Of a stretch of DNA of 15,258 nucleotides, positions 10,001 through 15,163 are shown piece after piece; the stretch's first letter is position 1, and every line of letters starts with the position of its first letter. The translations under genes and the position numbers were made by a program. The notes under the pieces were generated by a model. It made no database searches, was not told the origin of the DNA, and saw nothing but the letters and a program-made list of their open reading frames with translations. Origin of the DNA: Methanoregula sp. (GTDB lineage Archaea > Halobacteriota > Methanomicrobia > Methanomicrobiales > Methanospirillaceae); contig NZ_PIZH01000007.1 of the NCBI RefSeq assembly GCF_002835825.1, positions 1 to 15,258 on the forward strand. Reading direction: 5' to 3'.

Positions 10001-13000
10001 CCGTTCCTCCGGGGCCTCTCGCTCATGCTGACCGGGCGATATGACGATGCTGTCCGGTCTTTTGAGAAGACCCTGGCCTTAAACAACACAGATCCGGACA
10101 TCTGGTACCATATGGCAATCTCTCTCGCGCATCTCGGTCGGGCAGAAGAGGCGGTCCCGGCCTTTGACACGGTGCTTGAACTGCGGCCTGACGATGTCGA
10201 GGCATTTCTCGGAAGGGGTCGGGCATATTACGCCCTGAAATCCTATGACCGGGCCATTGAATCGTTTGACCGGGTCATCGGGCATCTCCCGCACCATGCG
10301 GCGGCCTGGCACGAGAAAGGGATGGCACTCTATAACCTTGACAGGCATGAAGAGGCCATCGCAGCGTTCGAAAAGGCGCTGGAGGAGGACGGAGGAAACC
10401 ATGATGCGCTATACTATCGCGCTGCATCGTATGCTGCGATCGGGAAAGACACCGATGCTGTGGAATCGTACCAGCACCTCCTGACTCTCACGCCTGACAA
10501 TGCGACCGCATGGTACGAGGACGGGCTTGCCCTGTCGCGCCTTGAGCGCCATCGTGATGCTATCCATGCCTTTGACCAGGCAATTCGCATACGGCCGGAT
10601 TATTTCGATGCCCATGAGGTGCGGGCCCGGTCCTTTGACAGCCTTGGCGATCCTAAAGAGACGATCGATGCCTACAACCGGGCGCTGGCCCTCCAGCCGA
10701 TGCATGTCCCCTCGCTGTACCGCAAGGGGGCTGCACTCATCCGGCTGGAACGGTACGAAGAAGCCATCAAGGTCTTTGACCGCGCCCTTGAGATCGATCC
10801 TGCCTGTACCGAGGCGATCTACGACAAGGGCAGGGCACTCTCGGCCCTGGGAATGTACCGCGAGGCTGTCAAAACCTATGACAAGGTTCAGGGGAACGAG
10901 GCAAACACTGCGGAAGTCTCCTATGACAAGGGCATAGCACTTTCGCACCTGGGACGGTATGACGATGCGATTGTAGCGTTCAACAAGGCGCTCGATCTCG
11001 ACCCGCGCAACGTTGAGGCAGCCTATCGGAAGGGGCTCTCGCTTGCAACAACCGGCCGTCACCAGGATGCCATCGAAGCATTCGACCGGGTGATCGAACA
11101 GGAACCCGGCTCCGTTGACGCGTGGATCCACCGGGGATTATCCCTCTATTCCCTTGGGAAATTCAACGATGCCGTGGAATCATATGTCCGCGCCATTGGA
11201 ACCGACCCGTCAAATGCCGAGGCATGGTACCTGAAAGGGAGTGCCATCTACGCATCGGGAGGATATGAGGATGCCATCGAAGCCTTCAACAAGGCACTGG
11301 AGTTCCGCCCGGACCATGGTCCCGCGTACTATGACAAGGGCCGGTCGCTCTTCCATATGGGCATGTTCCGCGAGGCAGTCATCGCTTTCGACAATGCACT
11401 GGGTCTTCTGCCCAAGAACGCTGATGCCCTGTACCACAAGGGGACTGCACTCCTGCGGCTGGAACACTATGACGAAGCAATCCAGGCATTCGATCTTGCC
11501 CTGAAGATCCGGCCCAACCATGCCCATCTCTGGACCGGAAAGGGCATTGCCCTCTCATCGCTCGGAAAAGACCAGGATGCAATCAGTTTCTTCACAAAAG
11601 CACTGGGGATCGACAGCAGGGACTCCCGTGCCGCCTACCACCTCGGTGTTTCTTACTTAAAGATCGGGAAATACCAGGAGGCTGTCCGTTACCTTGAGGC
11701 GGCCCTGGCGCAGGAGCCCGGCAGTGTGGACGCGAATTACCAGAAAGGCCGTGCGCTTGCTATGCTTGCAATGCATAACGATGCCATAACTGCTTATGAC
11801 AAGGCACTCGCCGGAAAGGAGGACTTTACTGAGGCCTGGCTGTATCGCGGGATCTCGCGTGCCAGCCTCGACCAGTACGACAGGGCAATCCAGGATTACG
11901 ACCATGCGCTGGCCTTACGGCCGGATTTCGCATCGGCTCATCTCTTCCGTGGTGTTGCGCTTCACCACCTCCTTTGTTACGAGCAGGCCGTTGAGTCGTT
12001 CAACCAGGCACTGGCAGTTGAGCCGGAGTACCCGGAAGCCCTGTTCTACAAGGGACTGGCACTCCTGGAACAAAAGAAGTATGATGAGGCTGTTCCGGTC
12101 TTTGACCAGGCGCTTGTCGCCAACAACCGGTATGCCGAGGCATGGCACAACAAAGGTGTTGCCCTTGCCCGCACCGGGCAGCATGACGGGGCAATCGCCG
12201 CCTTCAATGCGGCCCTCGGGATACGGCCCGATTATGCCGAAGCGCTGTTCGAACGCGGGAGATCGCTTGTGCACACGGGCCGGTTCAAAGAGGCCATTTC
12301 CTCCTTTGACCAGGTACTTGTCCTTGCCCCCGGTAATGCCAGTGCCTATTTCGAGAAGGGCCGCGCTTTAATCGCCCTTGGCAACCATGCCGGTGCAACG
12401 GCAGCCTTCGACCGGGCTGTTGATATCAATCCCTCCTGCTGGCAGGCACTGGCCGGGAAGGGAAGGGCCGAGGCATACCAGGGCAATTACGATGGCGCAA
12501 TCACGGCGCTTGACCATGCCCTGGAGATCATGCCAAAGAAGGCAATCCTGCATGACCAGAAAGGACTTGCCTATGCTGCCCTGGAACAGTACCGTGACGC
12601 GGTACGGTCCTATGACCGGGCCCTGGAGATCGAGCCCCTTGCGCGGGTCTTTGCCCACAAAGGTATTGCGCTTGCCGAGCTCGGGATGTACCGCGATGCC
12701 ATCGAAGCATTCGAAAAGGCAACTGAGCATGACGGGAATCTTGCCGAGGCCTGGATGGGCAAAGGGAATGTCCTGTACGACCTTGGGAAATACGCCGATG
12801 CCGAGAAGGCCTACGAGCACGGGCTTGCGCTTGATTCAGAGAACGTCGAGGTCTGGACCCGCCAGGGGATGGTCCTCTCGGCCCAGCAGAAATACGGAGA
12901 GGCACTGGAGCACTATGACCGTGCACTCCTGATTGATCCGACATTTTCCATTGCCTACTTCACCCGGGGGAGTGCGCTCATCGCCATGAAGCGGTACCAG

Positions 13001-13237
13001 GACGCTGTCGAAGCATTCGATGCCATGCTTCACATCCAGCCGGATTTCGTGGATGCATATATCCACAAAGGCCGGGCACTCCAGGAGCTGGAGCAGTACC
13101 AGGACGCCCTTGCTGTCTTCAAGCGTGCACTCGAGATTGATCCGGCACGCAAAGAGTGCTGGAATGATATCGGGGACATCCTGGACAGGATCGGGAAACA
13201 CGATGAAGCCCGTATCTGTTATGAGAAGGGACGATAA
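1001..13237 (+). CDS. Giant TPR-only protein, 4078 residues, 120 tandem TPRs
   Basis: This is a single open frame of 4078 codons ending in TAA. Hand division gives a 5-residue leader (MNKSD), then 120 TPR motifs end to end: 1-113 of 34 residues, 114 of 33, 115-119 of 34, and 120 stopping at residue 28. These sum exactly to the protein length. By hand count, position 20 is Ala in about 114 of 120, position 8 is Gly in about 108, and position 7 is Lys or Arg in 95. Position 24 is mostly Phe/Tyr, position 32 mostly Pro, and Trp/Tyr/Phe is common at 4-5. No signal peptide, membrane segment, low-complexity linker or other domain is visible, so a cytoplasmic scaffold of about 450 kDa is inferred. 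The N-terminus is convincing because repeat 1 begins at residue 6. The ribosome-binding site is weak (GGGG, 10 bases upstream). TPRs bind proteins or peptides; the partner and function are unknown. Codon use resembles the neighbours, so recent transfer is not suggested. Confidence 0.97.
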   Translation: MNKSDAEALLRQGIELYDLGRFQEAIVMFDRGLALYPRLAKAHYFKGIALYDLGKFEDAIAAYDMAVSIEPTDPNAWYNKAATLAQVGRNEEALEACDRLLAIRYDNAEAWILKGIALYELGRFTDAISAYDHALMIDPRHAKVYYNKGIALADLGRHQEAIYSYNKAIEIVPEYSRAYYNKGISLYELGKLDDALSAFNRAAELDPDDIWVWYYRSFILSKQDQNEFAAQSAEKFLTQEPDHADIWAIRGMSLFKLGRYDEALDALRQATAINPDLSDAWYYLGLAGVETRQYDDAVEAFTRNLEIHPGNASALFHRGLAQYRLKHYREAVQDFDLTLEPEPGNKEAWYRRGIACVNLSRYDEALESFNRRLGLGQNHAGSLYFRGIAQARLGRNKEAIESFDAALQVDSSCASAAFQQGVAYASLGRFAEAVASYDRALRINPGLSDATYHKGFALSKLGRTEDAVQEFERTVAFDPKNAKAFHQKGLQLVKIGRLDEAIEAFDESLALKPGFAQAAFDKGAALIRLGKFEDALVAFDQAIATNPKYVNAYYQKGLTLVQMERFLDAITAFEQAAVIDPTHTLSLYHRGLVLGRLKRFMEAVVAFDAVLAISPENTNARYEKGIALFHLLRYAEAVQEFHEALEQNPALVNGWLCMGISLAHIGQPDDALPAFDKAIALNPKLAEAYVRKGIVLFTLERHEEAVSALNRALDENAKDVYGWCYKGLSLSALGRFEEAVRSFDKTLEINRRCARAFFERGNALLCLGKPLEAVVSYDQALELSPDEPKILYQKGMALTQRERFDEAIKAFESALSLEPENASGAYYLGVAYAGRERYDDAIRAFDNAIALDPTQAQAFHFKGIALVQRERYPEAITAFLTALKRDPDNPATRYYLGLAYLQDKQFKNAIPEFSRATELDPSLSDAYLYHGIALAAIGRHDEAVPLFDKSLAGNPTHIDAMTARARSLMVLERFGEVVETDDRILSLNPTLIDVWMQKGDALASQLQKQEAIGAYSKALEINSGFSDAWIRKGNTLMDLNKVQDAVGAYSRALEINPALCNIWMRKGDALQQLGKTEEAILAYGKSLKIDPDNEPGWIRQGKALFDLTRYQDAIDAFDNAISLNQRSIEAFWYKGLALEKVNRHEGAIHVFEILLEIDPKNGDAQFHKGLALAVLGDHRDAIGSFDKTLQILPDLAPAWYNKGKSLIEIGRYPDAITALKRAIEIEPAYTEAFYYLGYALVKTGDYSGAIEAFDRNLARDGSNAPGHFNRGIALEKNRRFDEALESFDKSLIYDPGNALAFYHKGKVYADLGRHADAAFAFDKTLQLKPRYTDARLRMGIAEYNLKKFIEAIHDFDKTIAENANNSQAHYFKARSLADLKRHEEAVDEYDLALRLDPDTAEIHYNKGFSLMELGQFEKAIPEFERTETLMPVNAMAFYQHGLALVRLERENDALPVLDQSIALSPRFAPAQYQRGLALNSLGRYQESLESFDAALAADPQLADAALHKAIALASLGRHAEAFAAADAAIAIRPDLAPAWHRKGSALAELDRLPEALAAFDRAIEIDPANARSHFERGLVLARLGNPLEAIRAFDQMLALIPNYVPAFYNKGLALMATGMHEEAVLSFNIALEILPDDPAVLYHKGLALMRLESFEDAISAFDAALAIDLQKTEYPYQKGLALAALGRHDEAEAAFSAALNRDPENQDALYHKGLSLAELGRFSEAIDDLTKTLEKDQKIANAWLIQGFCLFAVERFSDALVSYDKALELETHNPHTWFYKGRTCLNLGKDSEAIAAFEQAIKIVPEFGEAFYYMGLALFRLKKLAEASVAFEEANRLMPDFSEAFQEKGRTLFALGRYREAAAAFEQVLSSRPRDLPATYGFARSLDCLGSAKEAIPVYTKVNRIAPDCERAFLYRAFAHLQVREYEEAVAAFSRVVEINPANTGAWHEKAKALVVLEMYAKALEAYNGYLGQKPDDPEILYEKGLALVRLDTFNEALDAFTLAIDKGMNTPAVHTEQSLCFLKLGRDEEVIQSADRALALDAGETRALLAKGESLARLGRHDEAVVAFEGVIARDAENDRARRGRGVSLVQLKRYEDAVIELDHALENDGTNADLLTCKGYSLYRLARFKEAVEYLGRALKRKPKDRILLFFRGKAYLRLERWEDAYGMFDKLTTIDAKHLKGWYYKGHALAAKDLYEDALSALETALTLDETCAGAWYHKGRALSSLARHAEAVAAFDRALVLQPAMRDAAYHKGFALAALERYDDAVAAFDAAVSLGVDNGELWYSRGTSLMQLARWQEALESFNRTIALVPDNAPAWLNKGLSLQKLNYHAAATEAFEKASSLDALSVPAAFGRGQSLAELGRDEEAIAAFTRTLELDSTRAEAAYLRGCAYLRLANYAEAIVSFDYTLQYTPNHAQAHYHKGLALQAQGKHEKAIRSYKQALTHDAGITDAVYQTGLCYATLGKNEQALKTFDRVLETLPQRADILFHKGRALFRLMRYEEALTAIEASLAIENNDVAVWEQKGSTLYELGRYEESLEAYDRALALTPDSITCWYLKGRSLSDLARYEEALPCFDRVIEADDTCAGAWLRKGSSLLSLGKFAPAIEALTRSLDLKPDNANGWYDRGIALAELKHYEDAVASYDRAIAINRRYANAWYDKGVALVHLGKDTEAIQAFENTTATDPRFMNAFYDKGLALARLGQHPDAVAAFDSTLAINASFVPALYRKGLSLFSLQRFEEAASSLGAALELDTGIFDAWYHQGLAYRNLGNASEALASFDQAIGLDSRSFAAHFEKGLVLSGQEKWDASITEFLLAIECDREKKEAHYALGLALYALQRYAEARDAFLAVTSLDAGYADAHYYAGLSSEHLEQYPDAVSSFDRTVALIPDHAMASYHKGLALEHLGNDEDATEAFEHARKTEPDNIALLLSLGKARSRLGQFEMAIRVYDHALSLQPSDGGFLLEKGIALAHLERHEEAEVILGQSADRLPDRFEPPFLRGLSLMLTGRYDDAVRSFEKTLALNNTDPDIWYHMAISLAHLGRAEEAVPAFDTVLELRPDDVEAFLGRGRAYYALKSYDRAIESFDRVIGHLPHHAAAWHEKGMALYNLDRHEEAIAAFEKALEEDGGNHDALYYRAASYAAIGKDTDAVESYQHLLTLTPDNATAWYEDGLALSRLERHRDAIHAFDQAIRIRPDYFDAHEVRARSFDSLGDPKETIDAYNRALALQPMHVPSLYRKGAALIRLERYEEAIKVFDRALEIDPACTEAIYDKGRALSALGMYREAVKTYDKVQGNEANTAEVSYDKGIALSHLGRYDDAIVAFNKALDLDPRNVEAAYRKGLSLATTGRHQDAIEAFDRVIEQEPGSVDAWIHRGLSLYSLGKFNDAVESYVRAIGTDPSNAEAWYLKGSAIYASGGYEDAIEAFNKALEFRPDHGPAYYDKGRSLFHMGMFREAVIAFDNALGLLPKNADALYHKGTALLRLEHYDEAIQAFDLALKIRPNHAHLWTGKGIALSSLGKDQDAISFFTKALGIDSRDSRAAYHLGVSYLKIGKYQEAVRYLEAALAQEPGSVDANYQKGRALAMLAMHNDAITAYDKALAGKEDFTEAWLYRGISRASLDQYDRAIQDYDHALALRPDFASAHLFRGVALHHLLCYEQAVESFNQALAVEPEYPEALFYKGLALLEQKKYDEAVPVFDQALVANNRYAEAWHNKGVALARTGQHDGAIAAFNAALGIRPDYAEALFERGRSLVHTGRFKEAISSFDQVLVLAPGNASAYFEKGRALIALGNHAGATAAFDRAVDINPSCWQALAGKGRAEAYQGNYDGAITALDHALEIMPKKAILHDQKGLAYAALEQYRDAVRSYDRALEIEPLARVFAHKGIALAELGMYRDAIEAFEKATEHDGNLAEAWMGKGNVLYDLGKYADAEKAYEHGLALDSENVEVWTRQGMVLSAQQKYGEALEHYDRALLIDPTFSIAYFTRGSALIAMKRYQDAVEAFDAMLHIQPDFVDAYIHKGRALQELEQYQDALAVFKRALEIDPARKECWNDIGDILDRIGKHDEARICYEKGR
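6626..7645 (+). other. Divergent central block of the TPR array (repeats 56-65) with basic patch
   Basis: Repeats 56, 57 and 58 have Ala, and repeat 60 has Ser, at position 8, where Gly is the rule. Repeat 60 also has Val at position 20, and repeat 59 ends in DKGMNT instead of the usual xPxx turn. Repeats 62-65 are rich in Lys/Arg. Repeat 63 alone has nine basic against four acidic residues and ends with LKRKPKD, followed by Arg in repeat 64 (bases 7421-7446, near residue 2141 of 4078). The 34-residue register is unbroken through the block. It could be a binding surface, a kink in the superhelix, or simply a relaxed region. Confidence 0.6.
12542..12640 (+). other. TPR 114: the only register slip (33 residues)
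   Basis: Unit 114 runs from AILHDQKG to EIEPL and is one residue short. The next unit begins ARVFAHKG, with Gly again at position 8. The missing residue falls in the turn between TPR 114 helix B and TPR 115 helix A, around bases 12636-12645. The change is a clean in-frame loss of one codon; the frame is intact on both sides, so it is not a frameshift. Confidence 0.85.
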
Positions 13238-13302
13238 GCCGGGGAAATACCTCTCTAAAAATTGCAGAATTATTATCGGCTGAAATCCGTTAAAGTGATG
13301 AA

Positions 13303-13318
13303 GGGGGTTGATGCCCCC
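13303..13318 (+). terminator. G5/C5 hairpin in the convergent spacer
   Basis: GGGGG (13303-13307), a six-base loop TTGATG and CCCCC (13314-13318) form a short GC stem 66 bases after the stop of the giant gene. No T tract follows it on the + strand. On the - strand, a T5 run at 13261-13257 lies beyond it and could end transcripts of the convergent gene. It may serve as a roadblock between the two converging transcripts; the assignment is weak. Confidence 0.35.
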
Positions 13319-13377
13319 ATGCCCCAATTATGATGCTTGCTCCCACAGTCGAAGGCTGATGTTTTAGAGTAATAGAA

Positions 13378-14067
13378 TTAATCCTCTTTTTCCCTTAAGA
13401 ACAGGGTCCAGAACAGAACCCCAATGATGATTGCAGCAACGCCGATAATCACCGGTGCATATGTCACATAGAACGGCGTGACTGAGTCCTTAAGCTGGCG
13501 GGCGATCTCGCGGTTCTTGTCGATCTTGGGATATGCCGGATCGAGTTCCTTTACCGTATCGAAGGCTGCGATCGCCTCGTCATACTTCTTCAGGCCGGCG
13601 AGCGCATATGCCTTGTTGAACCAGGCATCGGCATTCGTCGGGTCAAGGGAGATTGCTTTCTCGAATGCCTGAACCTGCTGGAGATAATATTCGTTTGCTT
13701 TCACCGGATCGTTTTTCTGGTCCTCGTACACGTACCCGAGGTTATACAGGATCTGGCCCCGGTTGATCCAGCCGGGCAGGTAACTGGCATTGATGGCAAG
13801 GGCACGGGACGAGGATTCCAGTGCATGGGAGAACTGTCCGTCGCGGTTCAGCGCATCGGCCCGGGCGTCCCATGCTTCGTAATACTCCGGCTCAAGCAGG
13901 AGGGCCTGGTCGAATGAAGCAATTGCGTCGGACAGGTTATCGGCAGCTACCAATGCTGTTCCCTGTTCATACAGGGTAACGGCATCCGGGGAATAGCCGG
14001 ATGCAGGGACCGACAGGAAGAGCATGGCGAGAAGGACCACAATCAGGAACGAGTACTGGTGTTTCAT
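13378..14067 (-). CDS. Membrane-anchored extracytoplasmic TPR protein
   Basis: The protein has 229 residues. Residues 1-24 form a typical signal peptide: MKHQ, a long hydrophobic core, then VPASG as a possible cleavage region. Four TPRs follow at 29-62, 63-96, 97-145 and 146-179. The third has about 15 extra residues (YEDQKND to LQQVQ) between or extending its two helices. A linker leads to a hydrophobic segment at about 204-224 and a short charged tail, REKED. The TPR domain is therefore predicted to face outside, anchored by its C-terminal segment. Two sequons, N44-L-S and N93-A-S, fit archaeal N-glycosylation. It lies tail-to-tail with the giant TPR gene and 59 bases downstream of the methyltransferase gene on the same strand. 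No clear ribosome-binding site or TATA box was found. Its role is unknown; a protein-interaction module at the cell surface is inferred. Uncleaved N-terminal anchoring is an alternative. Confidence 0.9.
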   Translation of the reverse strand: MKHQYSFLIVVLLAMLFLSVPASGYSPDAVTLYEQGTALVAADNLSDAIASFDQALLLEPEYYEAWDARADALNRDGQFSHALESSSRALAINASYLPGWINRGQILYNLGYVYEDQKNDPVKANEYYLQQVQAFEKAISLDPTNADAWFNKAYALAGLKKYDEAIAAFDTVKELDPAYPKIDKNREIARQLKDSVTPFYVTYAPVIIGVAAIIIGVLFWTLFLREKED

Positions 14068-14095
14068 AACGTATGATATTATCTGGCGTACCGTG

Positions 14096-14101
14096 AAAAA
14101 A
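14096..14101 (-). terminator. T6 tract after the methyltransferase gene
   Basis: On the - strand, six T occur 26-31 bases after the stop of the methyltransferase gene and about 30 bases before the ATG of the membrane TPR gene. It could terminate the methyltransferase transcript. If it does, the downstream gene needs its own promoter in a very short spacer, where I see no good TATA box, so read-through and co-transcription remain possible. Confidence 0.4.
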
Positions 14102-14126
14102 GCGTTCTCTCCGGACAGATCCCGCT

Positions 14127-15095
14127 TCAGTTGGTGAGAACGAGAACCTTCCGGGTGAGACTTTTGTGGACACGCTGGCTGTGCTGCTGCAGGACCGTCA
14201 TGTGCTGTGCTGCAATCGTCGAAATGTCACGGTGGGTAACCACTACGGCACGGCGGCCGGGCCGGAGCACGCGACAGATCTCGGAGAGCGCATCGCTGTA
14301 CAGCCGGTCCATGGTGTCGGCCTTGAGGATGCAGACCGACTGGCCATAGGGGAAGTCCGTGACAATAGTGTCAATGGAATGATCCGGGAACGGGAGACAG
14401 GTCGCGTCACTGGTAATAAGATCGGAATTCTTAGCATTTAACCGGCTCCCGGCAATCATGAACGGGTCGAAGTCGCTGCCGATTGCATGCATCCCAAGCA
14501 GTTCTGCCTCAATGAGGATTCCCCCGGTCCCGCAGAAAGGGTCAAGAAGCGTTTCGCCTGCTCGGGTACATGCGATATTGACAAGGGTCCGGGCCATCCG
14601 CGGCATCATCACACCCGGGTGGAAGAAGTCGCGTTTACCGGGATTCCGGTGATCATAACCTCCCCGGTCGATCCGGTGCAGTACTTTTCCGAAATAACAG
14701 CGGTCCTCCGAGAGGATGGCCCGAAATTCGACTTCAGGATTAATGAGGGAGACCGGTCCATCAATCATGGTGCCGATGAGACGCTCGAACTCGCGCTGCG
14801 ATGCAGGGTTGCGTTCCTGTGATCCCCCGTGGACTTTCTTTGCCCGGCCGGCAAAGGGACGATCGGTTGTCAGGGCAAGATCCTGAAGCAGGGACCGGAA
14901 GGAAGCAGGATCCGGGTCGCATTCGCCAAGGTATTCCAGGACAACCTGGGTCATGGCAAGGCGAAGAGAAGAATCAGGATCCGGGCACTCGGCAACTGCT
15001 ACCTGGAGCCTCTTGTCGGTAACCATGCCGATGCATTCGATCTCGGCAAACGGGAGTGTTGCGTTTTCTCCCGAGAGCTCAAAGAGCAGCTTCAT
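14127..15095 (-). CDS. trmG10: tRNA (guanine(10)-N2)-dimethyltransferase, Trm-G10/Trm11 family
   Basis: The protein has 322 residues from the ATG at 15095. I chose this start because MKLLFELSGEN is the usual N-terminus of the family. An upstream in-frame GTG at 15119 would add eight residues. The N-terminal half (about 30-150) has the size and place of a THUMP-type tRNA-binding domain. The C-terminal half is a Rossmann methyltransferase: a conserved PGVMMPRMARTLVN segment (about 160-173), the SAM-binding motif DPFCGTGG (185-192), an acidic motif II (DFDP, 208-211), and the catalytic-type motif TDFPYG (246-251). Known archaeal relatives (Pyrococcus Trm-G10) make N2-methyl- and N2,N2-dimethylguanosine at position 10 of tRNA using S-adenosylmethionine. 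The motif is D-F-P-Y here rather than D-P-P-Y, with the key Asp, Pro and Tyr kept. It is probably a single gene with its own promoter; its neighbours suggest no pathway link. Confidence 0.9.
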   Translation of the reverse strand: MKLLFELSGENATLPFAEIECIGMVTDKRLQVAVAECPDPDSSLRLAMTQVVLEYLGECDPDPASFRSLLQDLALTTDRPFAGRAKKVHGGSQERNPASQREFERLIGTMIDGPVSLINPEVEFRAILSEDRCYFGKVLHRIDRGGYDHRNPGKRDFFHPGVMMPRMARTLVNIACTRAGETLLDPFCGTGGILIEAELLGMHAIGSDFDPFMIAGSRLNAKNSDLITSDATCLPFPDHSIDTIVTDFPYGQSVCILKADTMDRLYSDALSEICRVLRPGRRAVVVTHRDISTIAAQHMTVLQQHSQRVHKSLTRKVLVLTN

Positions 15096-15119
15096 CCTGA
15101 TCAGATGGCACCCGGGCAC

Positions 15120-15127
15120 ACAAATAG
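15120..15127 (-). promoter_or_regulatory. Weak TATA-like element upstream of trmG10
   Basis: CTATTTGT on the - strand lies about 25 bases before the ATG at 15095, so transcription might start almost at the start codon and give a leaderless or nearly leaderless mRNA. If so, the GTG at 15119 would not be transcribed, supporting the ATG choice. The match to an archaeal TATA box is poor. Confidence 0.25.
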
Positions 15128-15163
15128 GTGCGCCAGAAATGAATGTTAGATGAAGATCGGGGA

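Larger units (their letters stand above)
1016..13234 (+). repeat. Tandem 102-bp coding repeat array (120 TPR units)
   Basis: For units 1 to 114, unit n starts at 1016 + 102(n-1). After unit 114 the phase is shifted by -3 bases. The periodicity is strict at the protein level, but the DNA copies are diverged. For example, adjacent units 30 and 31, among the more alike pairs I compared, share about 16 of 34 residues, and I saw no long identical DNA blocks between units. The array is therefore an ancient repeat constrained by protein structure, not a recent satellite or a CRISPR. Confidence 0.95.

Noticed and set aside
1016..13234. Regular 102-bp spacing suggestive of a satellite or CRISPR-like array
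   Set aside because: The units are diverged coding repeats with codon-level constraint. There are no identical short repeats separated by unique spacers, and the whole length is one open frame.
1001..13237. Possibility that the giant ORF is several genes or an assembly artefact
   Set aside because: There is no stop in 4078 codons, and the repeat register is preserved through every join except one clean single-codon loss. The units are not identical, so collapse or duplication of reads is an unlikely cause.
15096..15119. GTG at 15119 as the start of the methyltransferase
   Set aside because: It would add eight residues (MPGCHLIR) before the family-typical MKLLFELSGEN. The ATG at 15095 fits better, although the GTG cannot be excluded.
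14131..15153. Several + strand ORFs of 60-111 codons across the methyltransferase gene
   Set aside because: They lie antisense to a well-supported enzyme gene and lack recognisable motifs.
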